Source: Amyelois transitella (taxonomy: Eukaryota > Arthropoda > Insecta > Lepidoptera > Pyralidae). From it: a stretch of 64,000 bases of DNA. Of the stretch, positions 11,701 to 23,900 are shown in pieces (positions within the stretch are counted from its first letter, which is position 1; each line of letters begins with the position of its first letter). The notes beneath the pieces are model-generated. The model searched no databases. It had not been told where the DNA came from and saw only the letters and a list, made by a program, of their open reading frames with translations. The stretch lies in NCBI RefSeq assembly GCF_032362555.1, contig NC_083535.1, positions 9,858,001 to 9,922,000 on the forward strand, read 5' to 3'. A program made the translations under genes and the position numbers.

Positions 11701-13919
11701 GCACTTGCATCAAAAACAACTCGGAGACGGGTTGTCTGACTATGCTCTCTTATGACAGGGTGATGGGGCATAAAGTAATATTGATCGATGGGCATCTTTG
11801 ATGATGCTAAATCGATAAACCTGCCATGTCCTAGGTCAGAATACTCCTGAATAAACTTAGTGTAATTCTTCTTTAGTTCAGGATCTTTGCTAAATCTTTT
11901 CGCTAAACTATTTAATCGTTGCAATGCTAAATTGAATGAGTTTCCCAATGTTAAATCTTCGATTGGTATTTTGAGTGGCAACCGCACCTGAAATCGATTA
12001 TCGATTATCTGTACCGAATTTTTAAATTCGGCTTCACACACTTCGGTCTTTGCTATACCCTCTTTCTCAATTTCAGGAATATGTTGTTCGTCCCAAAATT
12101 TTTGAAGGAGGGAATCTACACTCTCATTATTACTAGAAATAGCATTTAAAACAACAGGGTTTTCATTATAATTGACAAGACAAATATCGTCTCTTTTTAT
12201 ATTTCCAGAAAGAACATAGCCAAACTTAGTTGATAACAGACATAAATTTCCTTCACATAATTCAATTTTGTCCGGTAACATAATTTTAAAGAATATGTCA
12301 GAGGAGAGAAGGAAAGATATTTGGCCTGGTATATTAAATTCATCATCAGCTAAGTTAATATTGTCTGGCAAATTTATATCTTTTAAGTTGAATTTGTTTT
12401 GTGGCAGATAGGTAGTTATATTGTCTACCACAGAAAACATTGCATTGCATATATAATCATTGTGCAATGAATTTAACATAATATTCGCAGCCTTGGTGAT
12501 TAATTGCTGTTTTTGACCTAAGGCTGATACATTAACTTCATGTTTGAATGTGGGCAAACCTAGCTCACACATTAAATCGGAAGAAATAAATGAAATCTGA
12601 GACCCAGAATCCAAAAGACCTTTTGCTAATATAAAGGAACCATCGCTTTTAAAAATCTTAACTTTGACTGTAGGCAACAACACCATACTCCCATAAGAAG
12701 CACTATTTTGACAGCACACCTTATCATCCTCATGCAATACTGTATGATGCGACTTACTCTTACAAATACCACATTTAAAGAAAAACTTGCATCTATTATT
12801 ATGAAGGTTAAGACAGATCTTACACAGTTTATTGTTTTCAACAAATTCTAGCTTCTCATTAATGCCTAATAATTGAAATTTTTGACACATAAACAACTTG
12901 TGATCAGGTGATTGACAAAACTTGCAAGATGGGGATGTACTTGCATGATTTGAGACATGAGGTTTAGAAAGAATGTGAGACTTACCTTCTGAATGCTGAC
13001 TTTCTTCAAAACTCAAAGCTCTCTTCTCCACAAACTTGAAAAAATCATCCAAGGTTGGTAAGGCATCTTGGTTTCTATCTGTAAAGTAAGCCCTGCAAGA
13101 ATAAGAATCTAACTTTCTCATTAAAATGGTAATAACTATCATGTCCCAATGCTCCGTCTTTTGACCAAGCCCATTTAAAGCTCCTAGTAGTTGACGAGCT
13201 GATGAAACAAACTGTCTTAAGTTCTGCGCAGTACCTTTAGAGATTGCTTGTATGTCTAGCAGCTTATTAATATGATGAGTTACTAGAATACATTTATTGT
13301 CATATCTATTATTTAGCAACCTTAATGCATCATCATAAGAGCTATTTACTAGAGGTAGACCTTCAACCAGCATTAGCGCATCTCCCTTCAAATATTTTCT
13401 TAAATAGAATAGCTTTTGTATAGGAGCAAGGTTAGTATCACCACCGATTACTGCCATAAACATATCCATGAAGGTTTTGTACTGCACCACATCCTTTCCA
13501 TCGTAGTATGGTATTTCAAGCTGAGGTAACTTCCTGGTCATGGCGCTATACTCCGGCGTGGTATCCTTAAAAATCGTGCTATTGTGGTTTTCAGGCCCCT
13601 TCGCAGAATTTAATATTTTCTTCATGCTGCTTATTGTAAATAAGCACAGTTCTTCTAAGTCATCCTCCTCAAAATTAGAGTCGTCAATTTTATCATCTAG
13701 AAGCTGCAAACTCAATTTGTGGCTTCTATAAGAAACCAGCGAATCTTGGAGACCTTTAATTCGTAGCTCGATGGATTCGCAATCGACGAGTACTTGTTCT
13801 TGTTGTTCCATGGCGAATTTTTGCGCCCTTGTTAGCTGCCCTTTAAATTGTCCAATTTGGGCTATTAGTTTGGTTCTCTGGAATGCTGGATCATTTGAAA
13901 TCGCAGATTTATGCGCCAT
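8799..13919 (-). CDS. Bel-Pao gag-pol polyprotein (1706 aa)
   Basis: One continuous frame encodes the retroelement polyprotein. From the N-terminus it shows a coiled gag-like segment with the DUF1759 region (about residues 130-290), a cysteine-rich nucleic-acid-binding stretch (about 330-390), a DUF1758 aspartic protease region with LLDSGSQISFIS (about 435), a reverse transcriptase with the YVDDCLFGS box (about 850), the Pao/peptidase A17-RNase H region with GYCDASNIAFG, a zinc-binding H2C2 segment, an integrase core (FNQIGMDYCGPF onward), and the C-terminal DUF5641 region. This order is that of Bel-Pao elements. It is a mobile-element gene, not a host gene. Confidence 0.95.
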   Translation of the reverse strand: MAHKSAISNDPAFQRTKLIAQIGQFKGQLTRAQKFAMEQQEQVLVDCESIELRIKGLQDSLVSYRSHKLSLQLLDDKIDDSNFEEDDLEELCLFTISSMKKILNSAKGPENHNSTIFKDTTPEYSAMTRKLPQLEIPYYDGKDVVQYKTFMDMFMAVIGGDTNLAPIQKLFYLRKYLKGDALMLVEGLPLVNSSYDDALRLLNNRYDNKCILVTHHINKLLDIQAISKGTAQNLRQFVSSARQLLGALNGLGQKTEHWDMIVITILMRKLDSYSCRAYFTDRNQDALPTLDDFFKFVEKRALSFEESQHSEGKSHILSKPHVSNHASTSPSCKFCQSPDHKLFMCQKFQLLGINEKLEFVENNKLCKICLNLHNNRCKFFFKCGICKSKSHHTVLHEDDKVCCQNSASYGSMVLLPTVKVKIFKSDGSFILAKGLLDSGSQISFISSDLMCELGLPTFKHEVNVSALGQKQQLITKAANIMLNSLHNDYICNAMFSVVDNITTYLPQNKFNLKDINLPDNINLADDEFNIPGQISFLLSSDIFFKIMLPDKIELCEGNLCLLSTKFGYVLSGNIKRDDICLVNYNENPVVLNAISSNNESVDSLLQKFWDEQHIPEIEKEGIAKTEVCEAEFKNSVQIIDNRFQVRLPLKIPIEDLTLGNSFNLALQRLNSLAKRFSKDPELKKNYTKFIQEYSDLGHGRFIDLASSKMPIDQYYFMPHHPVIREHSQTTRLRVVFDASAKTSLNLSLNDVLYNGPTVQRKLFEILVLFRSYEFVALCDIRQMYRQIRIDPSQNHLQNILWRSNVNDPLLCLQLQTVTYGVRSSSFLATRCLVELAIRYGDKYPLAASVLLNNTYVDDCLFGSYSIEQLKQVCNELITLLRLGSFELHKWSSSSNKVLSDIPKDKQVFSEHHQFDNNEAVLKALGLSLDMKNDQFRICKPEGKLPKEWTKRTVLSCIATFFDPLGLAGPIVTKAKEFIQKLWIEKLSWDDPLPDKLLLSWNNFFCDLMNMDPLIIDRNLKICNADHVDLIGYCDASNIAFGSCVYIRAIHGKMVHVSLVCSKSRIAPVNAKISIPKLELNGAVLLAKLFKKILSLFHNVNFRYKYLFTDSQIVLWWLKSDNKPQYIQNRVHTINELTKECNWFHVNGSNNPVDCLSRGLNPTQLASCQIWWQGPQELYDVNFIPKEISLNKVISDDIDDLNVVNCSIQQEMFPISNVSTLTRLQRIYAYVLRFINNCKLAKDDRNLRNLTASEIRYSMSRLIVYIQSLHFNQELKCMAKNIPIKTNVKSLNPFLDKLGIMRVAGRLENANVPYNQKYPIILPNKCHFTTLIIRNEHLSLLHSGLKLTLSSLVQRYYIVSAVREIKKVVHRCTICFKFRAERASQLMGSLPGARITQDRVFNQIGMDYCGPFQIKQSTLRRSIISKGYVLVIVCFVTKCIHLELVSDLTTECFLAAFKRFCSRRGIPATVFCDNASTFKGANNKLRQLYLLNNSQVHKDNVSDFCTTRGIEFKFIPSYSPTFGGLFEASVKLFKYHFKRVIGEICFTYEQFYTLMVQIEGILNSRPLTSLSQDVNDFSFLTPAHFLCGAPINSIPEPDLTSNSNTNILKFWRKCTKIQQDFWKAWHKNYLSQLISRPKWHKAKQNIRMGDLVLLIGDNCSPLKWPVARVINLYPGSDGKVRVVEVKYGQSVHKRAINKVAVLPIYDD

Positions 13920-14105
13920 TTTATAATTATAATATTGCCTTGGCTTCCCGAATTGTTGGTATGCGTGTTTTATAAAGCTTTTCCTTGAATGGCGTCAAAA
14001 ATGGCGGCACGGCACGGCGTCGGATTTTTATTTTTTAACAATTTTGTGTTTTTTACTAAATTTGAGATTATATTTATATGTTCCCGGGTTTCGGCACCAA
14101 TTTTA

Positions 14106-14269
14106 TGTTCGGGAAAGAACATAAAAACGTTTGAAATCTTTAAAATGTTTTATTTATTAATTTAACAAGATAAATCGACGCACACCAAAGCGGAATAGAA
14201 ACGGAAAAGGAAACAGCAAAACAAAAATGTTGCCATCAACAAATATTATGTTTTTTTTTTAATTGAACA
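14106..14269 (-). repeat. 5' LTR of the Bel-Pao element
   Basis: 164 bp, identical to 8535-8698. The primer-binding site lies just inside it at 14082-14099. Confidence 0.95.
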
Positions 14270-14998
14270 GTTAGTGCTTTACTCGAAAATACGAAGCAAT
14301 TATTTTAAATAAAAATAAGAGAAAAGTTTGTGTAATAAACTTGTTACTCTGAAACATGATTACGTAGTTCATTAGGATCACGAATACTAATAAGAAGATA
14401 AATGGTAAATAATTCTTGAAATTTTATATTAAAGTTATAATAAAAATATTTGCTTACTTGTATTAATATATATTTTTGAACTGCTTACCTAACATACGAG
14501 CCGTGTGATATTATTCACTTTGAAAGTAAATTTTATAGACAGTGACTAAGTGCCATCAGTTTTCATTGTACGTGTACCATGTGGTTAAATATTTATAAAT
14601 TTTATGAGTCTACATATATAAGTGTTGAACTAATCTATCATATTGGCGAAATCAAATGTTTGTTATGAACAATGCTACGCAGTGAAATGTCAGACTGGCG
14701 TCATTCGTTTCGGTTTCATATCTTCACACAAGCGAGATTTTCTCGATTCCTCGATATACGGAAAGGTGAAATCAAATTGTAATTACAATTTGATGCGTTA
14801 TAACTAAGTAAAACAGCTAATGCAGTTTCTTATAACAGTAGTAGGTACCTAATTTATCTGAATTTTCACGAAGATAAATTCAACCAACTCAAGTTCTTTA
14901 AAAGGGTAGGCAAATAAAATCCAGGTTACATTAAAAGGGACTATATGTATGCATAGTTTCGCTTATCAAATTATAAAAAAATCTTCACAATAGCTTAA

Positions 14999-17900
14999 CT
15001 ATTTATGTTTTTTAAACTTCATTTTAGGTCGCGTTTTTTCCGTGTTATTTTCGCTGTAGAACTTTCTGTAGTTCGCGTTCTTATACATGAAAGGTTCCGG
15101 ATTATTTTTGCCCGCAGATTTCTTATTGCCTTTTTTGATATCACTCTTCGTGACATTGCGCTCCGTCTTGTCTATTGATATTTTTCGTTTGCGTTTTGCT
15201 TTCGTGTCTTCGTCATCAATGATTACGATTTCTGTGGCCTCTTTAATTGCTATTTTGCCATCGTCTTCGATTTTCGCTTTAGCCTGTTGCAGCTTAGCTA
15301 GCACCTCTGCTTTAATTAATTCGTCGCCTTTTCCTAAAGCGGCTATTTTCGCTTCTTTGTCTTTAAATTCCTTCATTTCTTCCATCTGTAAATTATTTAT
15401 TTCGTTAGTAATAGTTTTTAAGATAGTAATTATTCATCATATTTTTAATTGACAGTACTTTCAGCAAATATAGCAGTTTGGAAATATCTTTATAACAATA
15501 ACAACGTTATAAACTTTCTAGACTTTTGAGAGAGTAAAGTCACATTATCCTGTATTGTGACACTCTCCGATATTCGTGCTTCTCGAACACTTAACGATCA
15601 TAAAATGTCGACATCAAAGACACGAATTTATTAAAAATATTACAACACAAGGAAAGATTACCGCCTTAAAACTCTTAATGGTTAATTACTATATCTGTAG
15701 GTACCATAAAGTGAATGAAATGACCGGAACGACAGCAGAAGACTGTAATATGACAGCAAAAGGTAACACCAAAGGCTTTCTATTAGCGATCCAGTTCCAT
15801 TAAATAAACTTAACTTTCACTTTGCATACTATATAAAAATGAGCGTACCTATGTTTGATTGATATTTTTTAAGAGACAAACAATAGAATTTGTCGATCCC
15901 TGGTCCCGAAACTCAACCATTGAAGGTGCTACTGGGATCAGACGATTAATTTCAATTGTTTATCTATACAAATTTTACAGAGGCGAAAGTCAGTCTGTTA
16001 CGATGTCACAACCGAACAGCTGTACAAATTTTGTTGAAATTTTGTATCGTTTAAGTTAATTATCCGAGGACAAACACAAGCTACTTTTCCCCGGTTATTC
16101 CGACAACTTTTTAACGACAACGGGCAAATCGAGGTATTAAGGCTAGTCACAAATAATTGAGAGCTGTACCTGAGCTAGGGAACGATATTTTCTGTATCTG
16201 TCGTATGGCGGAATGAATAATTTCGCATCCACGTTCAAATCCGACACCTGTAATTGAACATAACATTAATAAAAATAAAACCTTAAGGATTAGGTTCCAT
16301 GCTGGTATGTGATAGCTGCATTGATTTCCGCGCAGATTAGAATAGAATAGATTTATTTTCAAAATTGGATACAAGGTATCACTTATTGACGTCACATCAC
16401 TTAAATCTAATTATAACTACTACCGCTTCCAATGCGCACGTGTAAAAGAAGCGGCGGAACAAACTACACTGCAGAAATTATAAAGTCAATGAAGGGAATG
16501 GCTTTTCAACAAGGGATTCTTCTTTTTGGGATTGTGGAGAACCTATCACTGTATCAATCTTGAACGTGATCTTCGATGTATTTAAAGGCTGACTTGTCTA
16601 CCCAGTTAAAACAAAGACGTGACCTCCCAACATATCTAACCCCTTTACCTGATATTTCAATCCTTTGTAAAAAATGAATAATATCAAAGTTTAAAAAGAA
16701 GAAAGAATAGATGGCAAATAGACTAAATAAGACTAGATCATATTAGGTTTATAGATGGATTGCTATTTATTATTAGTATGGATAACTCATTTTTCAGAAA
16801 ATATATTTTTACTGGAATTATATGTAGATCGCTCACAACTGATCTTCAGATGTGGCCTAGGACAGTTTCATAGATTCTCTAACAAGGGCAACTTCGATAA
16901 GTGTTATATATAGGATCGACGTATAGGTAAAAGGCGACTAAGGGAAAACCTAATAAACTTGTAATTTTTCTTGTGGGCGATGATTTGTTTGAATGATGAT
17001 TGTGACCTGTCACTATTTGAATCTCACTTACATCATTGGACAAAGACTGTGGGCTCTGTCTACCCCGCAAGCCCCGCAAGAGATATAGACATAATAATTT
17101 ATGTACCTATGTATATATGGTTATTTCATACTTTTAGTTAAGAGTACCACCCTAAATTGAAGAGCTTGCATGAAGAGAGTAATAAATTTCGATGAAGCAA
17201 AAGAAGTATGTATTTGTGAAGATTTTGAAAATTCACAATTATAATGTGATAAAGCCATTAAAAAAAAATTAGTTCACACATTTCCTTTAAATAACAAGCC
17301 AGAAAAATAAGTTTTCGATCACTGAAGTGGACGTTTAATTCAATTTTAAGAATTATATCGTTGAAATAATAAAAATTAACAGGTTCATATGAAACAGTAG
17401 CTTTATTTATGTACTTACTATTCCACAATACGTTTTGTACGTCGTCTTGAACGCCTTCACTTCCGGCTGCATGGGCGGCTCACTGTTTAGGTACTCTGTC
17501 ACGTCGAAATTTGTGCGATGATCGTCACTGAAAAAAGGAGAATTAAGTTTTTCCTTCCTCCTCCTGGCTTTAGTCCCGGTTGCATCCTCACCCTGTCTTG
17601 CCGTGTGGTTCCCGGCATTTATCGAAAAAAAGAATAGGGCCACTCCATCTCTTTCCCATGGATCTCAATTCTATCGTCAAGCCAAACAGTGGCATATCGG
17701 TCTTTCAAGATTGTTGGCTCTGTCTACCCCGCAAGGGATATAGACGTGACTATATGGATGTACGTATGCACCCTCACCATTCTGAGGAGGAGGGGTATGC
17801 TTTTGACCATGGATCCTGGATTGGGTGAGTCAAGATTTCACACGAAGCAACTTCCTGCTGTTGCCTTAATGTGCAGGTTTCCTCACGATGTTTTCCCATA

Positions 17901-20900
17901 CCGTAAGAGCCCATATAGGTCAGTATTCAAACTAATGTGCATAACTTCGAAAATAGTCACTGGATATAGCCGAGGTGGCATTCGAAACTGTGCCTGTGAA
18001 TAATTTTCCCCGTTTTTTTTTACATATTCCATTATTTCTTTGCTACTTATAGTTGCAGCGTGATGTTATATAGCCTAAAGCCTTCCTCGATAAATGGTCT
18101 ATTCAACGCAAAAATATTTTTTCAATTTGAACCAGCAGTTTCTGAGATTAGCGCGTTCAAGAAACACTTCAGCTTTATAATATTAGTATAAAGTATAGAT
18201 ATTATAAGCGCGTTCAAAAAAACAAACTCTTCAGCTTTATTATATTAGTACCAGAGGCCGCCCGCGACTTCGTCCGCATGGAAACCCTATCAATCCCGCG
18301 GGAACTCTGGGATAAAAAGTAGCCTATGTGTTATTCTGGGTCTTCAGCTACCTACATACCAAATTTCATGGTAATCGGTTCAGTAGTTTTTGCGTGAAAG
18401 AGTAACAAACATCCATACAAACTTTCGCCTTTATAATAGTAGTAGGAGTAGGATAGATATAAAACTCACGTGAATTCCGGCATGTGAGCGAGGTCGTGCA
18501 CATTGTAGGCGGCCGCCAGGTGTTGCTGGGCGCTGGCCATGGTGCGGATGCTGCTCGGCATCTGATACAGTTGGGGCTCCACGGGTAGTTCGCGACACTG
18601 AAAACATTTATACATTTATTTATTTATTTTATTTTATAACACACTAGCAGCTTATTAAGCTGATGCGTGTGTATCCAAAACTTTGGAGATTTTATCTAAT
18701 CTATTCTTAAAACTGTTGACAGAATATATTTATCTGTATACACACAGTGCCGTGTGGTTCCCGGCACCAATACAAAAAGAATACCAGGACCACTCCATCT
18801 CTTTCCCATGGATGTCGTAAAAGGCGACTAAGGGATAGGTTTACAAACTTGGGATTATTTTTTAAGGCGATGGGCCAGCAACCTGTCACTAGTTGAATCT
18901 CAATTCTATCGTTAAGCCAAATAGCTGAACGTGGCCATTCAGTCTTTTCAAGACTGTTGGCTCTGTCTAACCCGAAAGGACATGGGCGTGATAATAAATG
19001 TGAATGTAAAATAAAAAGAAGTTTATAAAACGATAATTAGACCATCATGTTTCCGGCGTAAGTTCCAGTAACGTGTTGAATAAAATTTATTAATCATCTC
19101 AGTTGACTGTTTGTAATATTAGTCAACCTGTGACACTATATTGTGAGACTGGATGTTATTAATATATAAAGATATAGTTGCTGCCCCGTAGCATGGCACG
19201 CGCGATGCCGTTTTAATCGCGGGAAAATCTATTGGTGTCCCGTTTCACGACATAATTAAAAGCGAAAATGCCATAGTTTTTCGCGCGATAAACGCAGGAG
19301 CTGAAACATGTTAACTAGGTCATTCCTTTAGATGACAGTAAATTGAGACACACAAGTATCTCAATTTACTGTCGTCATGTTTGTCTGTAACTACAAAGTT
19401 ATAGAACTATTTCTATGTGAAATTTATTTGGCCTATTAGATCTTTCCATTATTAACTACTACTATTTCTAGTACCTGGGTGACCAAGCGATGCTCGAGGG
19501 GTGTCAAAAAAGTAATAAAACTAAAAGGAACATAAAGACGGCTAATAAACCAATCACTAGAACTGTTTTCGAGCACGCGAGTACAAATGTTGCTTGTTTA
19601 ATAGTATAGGATGTAAAGTTTATTTGGCCTAGTAGATCTTATATACCATTATGTTTTAGAGACTATACCAGACTCACCGACAGTATCATCCTGTGGACTG
19701 TGATAAGGTTCTGCTTGATGAAGGGCGGCATCGGGTTACAGCACGCGTGGACTCCCTGCACCTCCCTGGGGAGTGTCTCTGACAGTGCCAACATCATGTG
19801 GTTGGGGAGCAGATATCTGGTATAACAAAACATAATTAATTACTATCTGTGTTTAAATTGTATTTTGATTCCCGCTTCCTTGGTGGTTCCTGGAACTTCA
19901 GATATAGCACCACTTAATATCTTTCTCATGGATATCGTAAAAAGTAAATAAGGGAAAGGCAAATAAACTTTAAGCCATATACCTATGTGTTTGTATGGAT
20001 GTTACATACATGCATACAAACACATCGTTTTAACCCGAAGTATCATTAATTAATTTCTGGTGGGCTAGCAACCTATCACTGTTTGAATCTCAGATATGTG
20101 AATATATCTGCACGTGGTCATAGCCCTTTCAGAAGAACTGTTGGTTCTGTCTACTCCGTAAAGTGCGCGCGATTATATTAAGTATGAATGTATGAATAAA
20201 TTAAATACAAATTAATCACGTTCACAAATATTTTAGTATTTATATTATGTTTTCTTCTTCTAGACGTTTGTCTCGGTGGCATCCTCACTTCTATTTAGAG
20301 GAGCCCGGGGTGTGCTTCTGATCATGATTCAGGATACATATGATACAGGAGAGTTGCTTCATGCAAAAATCTGACTGACCCAAGTCAGATTTTTGCATAA
20401 AACAACTCTCACATATGACCTTTGCAGGGGAACCTAACCCGTACACGATCATGGGTACACACATCCAGGAAATCTGATATCAGGATCCTGAATGTTCAGG
20501 TTTCTACAAATGCTCTATATGCATATTATAAATGTTCATATCATTAACATTATACGCTACATATCTGTAAATACTAATAATAATTTTTGCACACTTTTTA
20601 CAGTATAGAGGTAATTTCACTCGATGGATTTGTCGATAAAAGATATTGGGGTCAATGGAACTCTCCGTCTGTCCTTGTGTTCGATTTGCTGATAACAACC
20701 GTCGCTAACTGATTTCTACTATAAATTAATGTATATCTTGAAACTCGCCTGACCTCCACAGTTTTTGCAAGGAAACTATCCTATATTGGATCACGGTTAC
20801 GCATCGCAACATAAATGAAATCTTGCCAGACCATATTCTTCCATTTTCCACGATCCTTGCATACTTCTTTCGCTTCACCCCACATTCACAAATCTCTTCA

Positions 20901-23900
20901 TGGAGCTAGTCGGTTTCAGGTACGCTTAACCTGACCGGTAGGTCTTCTATTCCTGTCACAATATCTTCTTTCACATCACAGCATTCCCTTCTCATTTTCA
21001 TTCGTTCCTTAACCTTTATTTCAGAAATTAACTATACTCACGTGGTACTTTCGTCGAGGAGCCGCGCCTGCGCATCTCTCCACTTGTACAGCATCTTGAG
21101 TGCCGCCATCTGTTGGGTGTTGAAGGACTTCTTCGAGCGAACGTACAGCGGCATGTGGCTGTCTTCGTGCACTACCTTCTTATTGTATGTCTAGAAAAAA
21201 ATATTACCTTTAAATAGCAAACACCACACTCTTTCAGCGAGAGAAAACATCGTGAGAATAATTTACCCGATTTTTTTTACATTTTCTATTATTTCTTTGC
21301 GCCTTATAGGTGCAGCGTGATATTATATAGCCTAAAGCCTTCCTCATAAATGGTCTATTCAACGCAATAAGAATTTTTCAATTCGAATCAGTAGTTCCTG
21401 AGATTGGTGCGTTCAAACAAACAAACAAACTCTTCAGCTTTATAATATCAGTATAGATGATCAATGTATATAAATATTATTAGTTGTATCTATTATTAGT
21501 TGTCTGAGTGGAGTACACGCCTGTCACCCTTTCCATCATGTTTCCTATCTCGGGTCTGCTGGAAGAGATTTCTTTTGAAATAAGCAGAACCTTTGTAATT
21601 TCGTTTCTTGTGTTTATCAGTCTCGATGTTTTCTGTGTACATAAATTAGTAAATAAATAAATAAATACTAACCGTGCCACATATCTGTCGGGCTTGTTCA
21701 AACACGGCGAGTAGAAGCCTCGGGTTGCCGCCGGCTGTAGCGAGTAAATCGGCTTTCATCATTCGCCATATGTACAGCAGATAGTGTGTGTCCATACGAG
21801 CGTACTCGACCAATTCATCGGGCAGAGGCCTAATGCGCCAGTCCGCTAGTTGGTACCTGTGGAAATATATTGACAAGTAATTTGCTGTAACCCGCAACTT
21901 CAAATTTAATTCTAAGCTCAATTCTTAGAATTTGTCAAGCGGTTCGCTGAGAAAAATTTAGAGATAAGCCGACTTTCGCATTAAGAAAATTATAAATTTA
22001 AATTACAGATTAGGTGTTCTACAGCACTCAATCAAAAGATTTCGTAATCAAACTTAAACCATAATTTTCACGATATAAGGCAACCAAGTTTTTAATCTCA
22101 CAGGAATATCAGTTTCAGCGGGCTACCAGCCTGTTGAGTGTCAAACAAAGACAACACGCTTTTCTGGAAGCTAACTTCTGCTTATCTTCCTTGTACTTCA
22201 TCGGCCTTGCTGCATGCATGTAATTTAACAATTCACCAATACCAATTTATATTTTGTTAATGTATCAAATAAACGATTTTTCTTTCTTTCTTTCTTTCCT
22301 AGTATAAAACTCACCGTTTATCAGTGTTCACGTTGCAGTATTTGAGCAGTAGGTTCTTCAATGCTAACGCCGACATTTTGAGCGTGCGGGCGGCCTGATG
22401 AGTGTCGAACAAACCGACAATGTACACGCCGAAGTCTCGTTGCAGCCACACCACGTCGGATTCCGCGCCATGGAAAACCTACACAAAAAAAATAATAGAA
22501 TCATCATTTTACATCCTTTTATGCCCTACCGATCTGAAAGTCTAAGCAAAATGTCAAACAAACCGAACGTCTAACTATCATACGTACATACACATGGTCA
22601 CGTCTATCTCCCTTGCGGAGTAGACAGAGCCAACAGTCTTGAAAAGACTGAATGGCCACGTTCAGCTATTTGGCTTAACGATAGAATTGAAATTCAACTA
22701 GTGACAGGTTGCTAGCCCATCGCCTAAAAAATAATCCCAAGTTTGTAAGCCTATCCCTTAGTCGCCTTTTACGACATCCATGGGAAAGAGATGGAGTGGT
22801 CCTATTCTTTTTTGTATTGGTGCCGGGAACCACACGGCAAACTATCAAGTGGTCTTTATAACAAACCGTTTGTCAAATCTACTCAAAGTTAGTCCATTGT
22901 TAATCCCAATTGCATCGTTGCCTTTGGAGAGGAGCCTAGAGTCCGCCCGTGCTTACGATTAAAACGACTCCCATCTGGCATTTGCAGGGGAACCTACGCC
23001 ATGTTGGATCAAAGCACATTCAGTTACCTGAATGTGCTATTCCTCATAATGATTTCCCTCACTATTAGAACATGCTTATTCTAACTCGAGGCTAGTTTAA
23101 AAAATTATAATATAAATTCTCATTATTTTTTAGAAACTTTGACTTGTCATTTCACAGCATGTTAAATATCCCTTACATGCTGTTTTATCGGACCCAAAAG
23201 CCACTTGGTAGGAAAATATATTGAGAAAAAAACAGCAAAGTATAATATATAAAACTTACTTTTAACTTTTTCGGGTTGGTAAAGATTAAGTTCAATTTGT
23301 GTATATGTTCCCTTAAAGCTATAACGTCAATAATAAAATCGCCTCCTTCGGTCGTCGTGATTTGAATAAGACATGTTATTCCTGCAAAAAAGGAGGATTA
23401 TATTATAAATAGCATATAGGTATAAGCGAGAAATATCGGTATTCCGTAAAGTTTGTCTTATATCTGCGACTATTTAGATCAGAATACCATAAGTAGGTTG
23501 ATAGAATTTAGCATTTATACCAAATAGAATAACAAAAAGGTCTAAAACTATACACTGACTCTACTGACACATTTATTTGACGCTCAAATGGTCGAGAGAA
23601 AATCTAATCTTTTTCCTCCTGGCTTTAGTCCCGGTTGCATTCACACCTCTCTGGAGAAGAGCCCGAGGCTATGACCAGCGATCCTAGATTGGGTAAGTTT
23701 TTACACGAAGCGACTCCCATCTGACATCCGCAACCTTTGCAGGTAAACCTAACCCGTATTGGATTTATGGTTAAACATCCAGTTGCCTGAATGTGTAGGT
23801 TTCCACACGCTGTTTTCACTCACCTTAAAAGCATCTGTTAGTATTCAATGATGTCGCTTTCAAATAAACGACTCAAAAAATTACCTTGATAAGTCCTGTA

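Larger units (their letters stand above)
8535..14269 (-). mobile_element. Bel-Pao LTR retrotransposon, looks whole, very recent
   Basis: The element is bounded by two 164-bp LTRs (8535-8698 and 14106-14269) that I read as identical, with TG...CA ends and a 5-bp target duplication GTTAG (8530-8534 and 14270-14274). It is transcribed on the minus strand. Six nucleotides inside the 5' LTR, 14082-14099 is an 18-nt primer-binding site complementary to the 3' end of insect tRNA-Phe including CCA. One long gag-pol frame fills the interior. The identical LTRs imply very little time since insertion. It lies between an unnamed secreted-protein gene and the 3' end of Rrp6. No polypurine tract was evident next to the 3' LTR. 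Confidence 0.95.

Noticed and set aside
15087-15452. 121-codon plus-strand ORF
   Set aside because: Antisense to the last Rrp6 exon; its hydrophobic look is the complement of the lysine-rich C-terminus.
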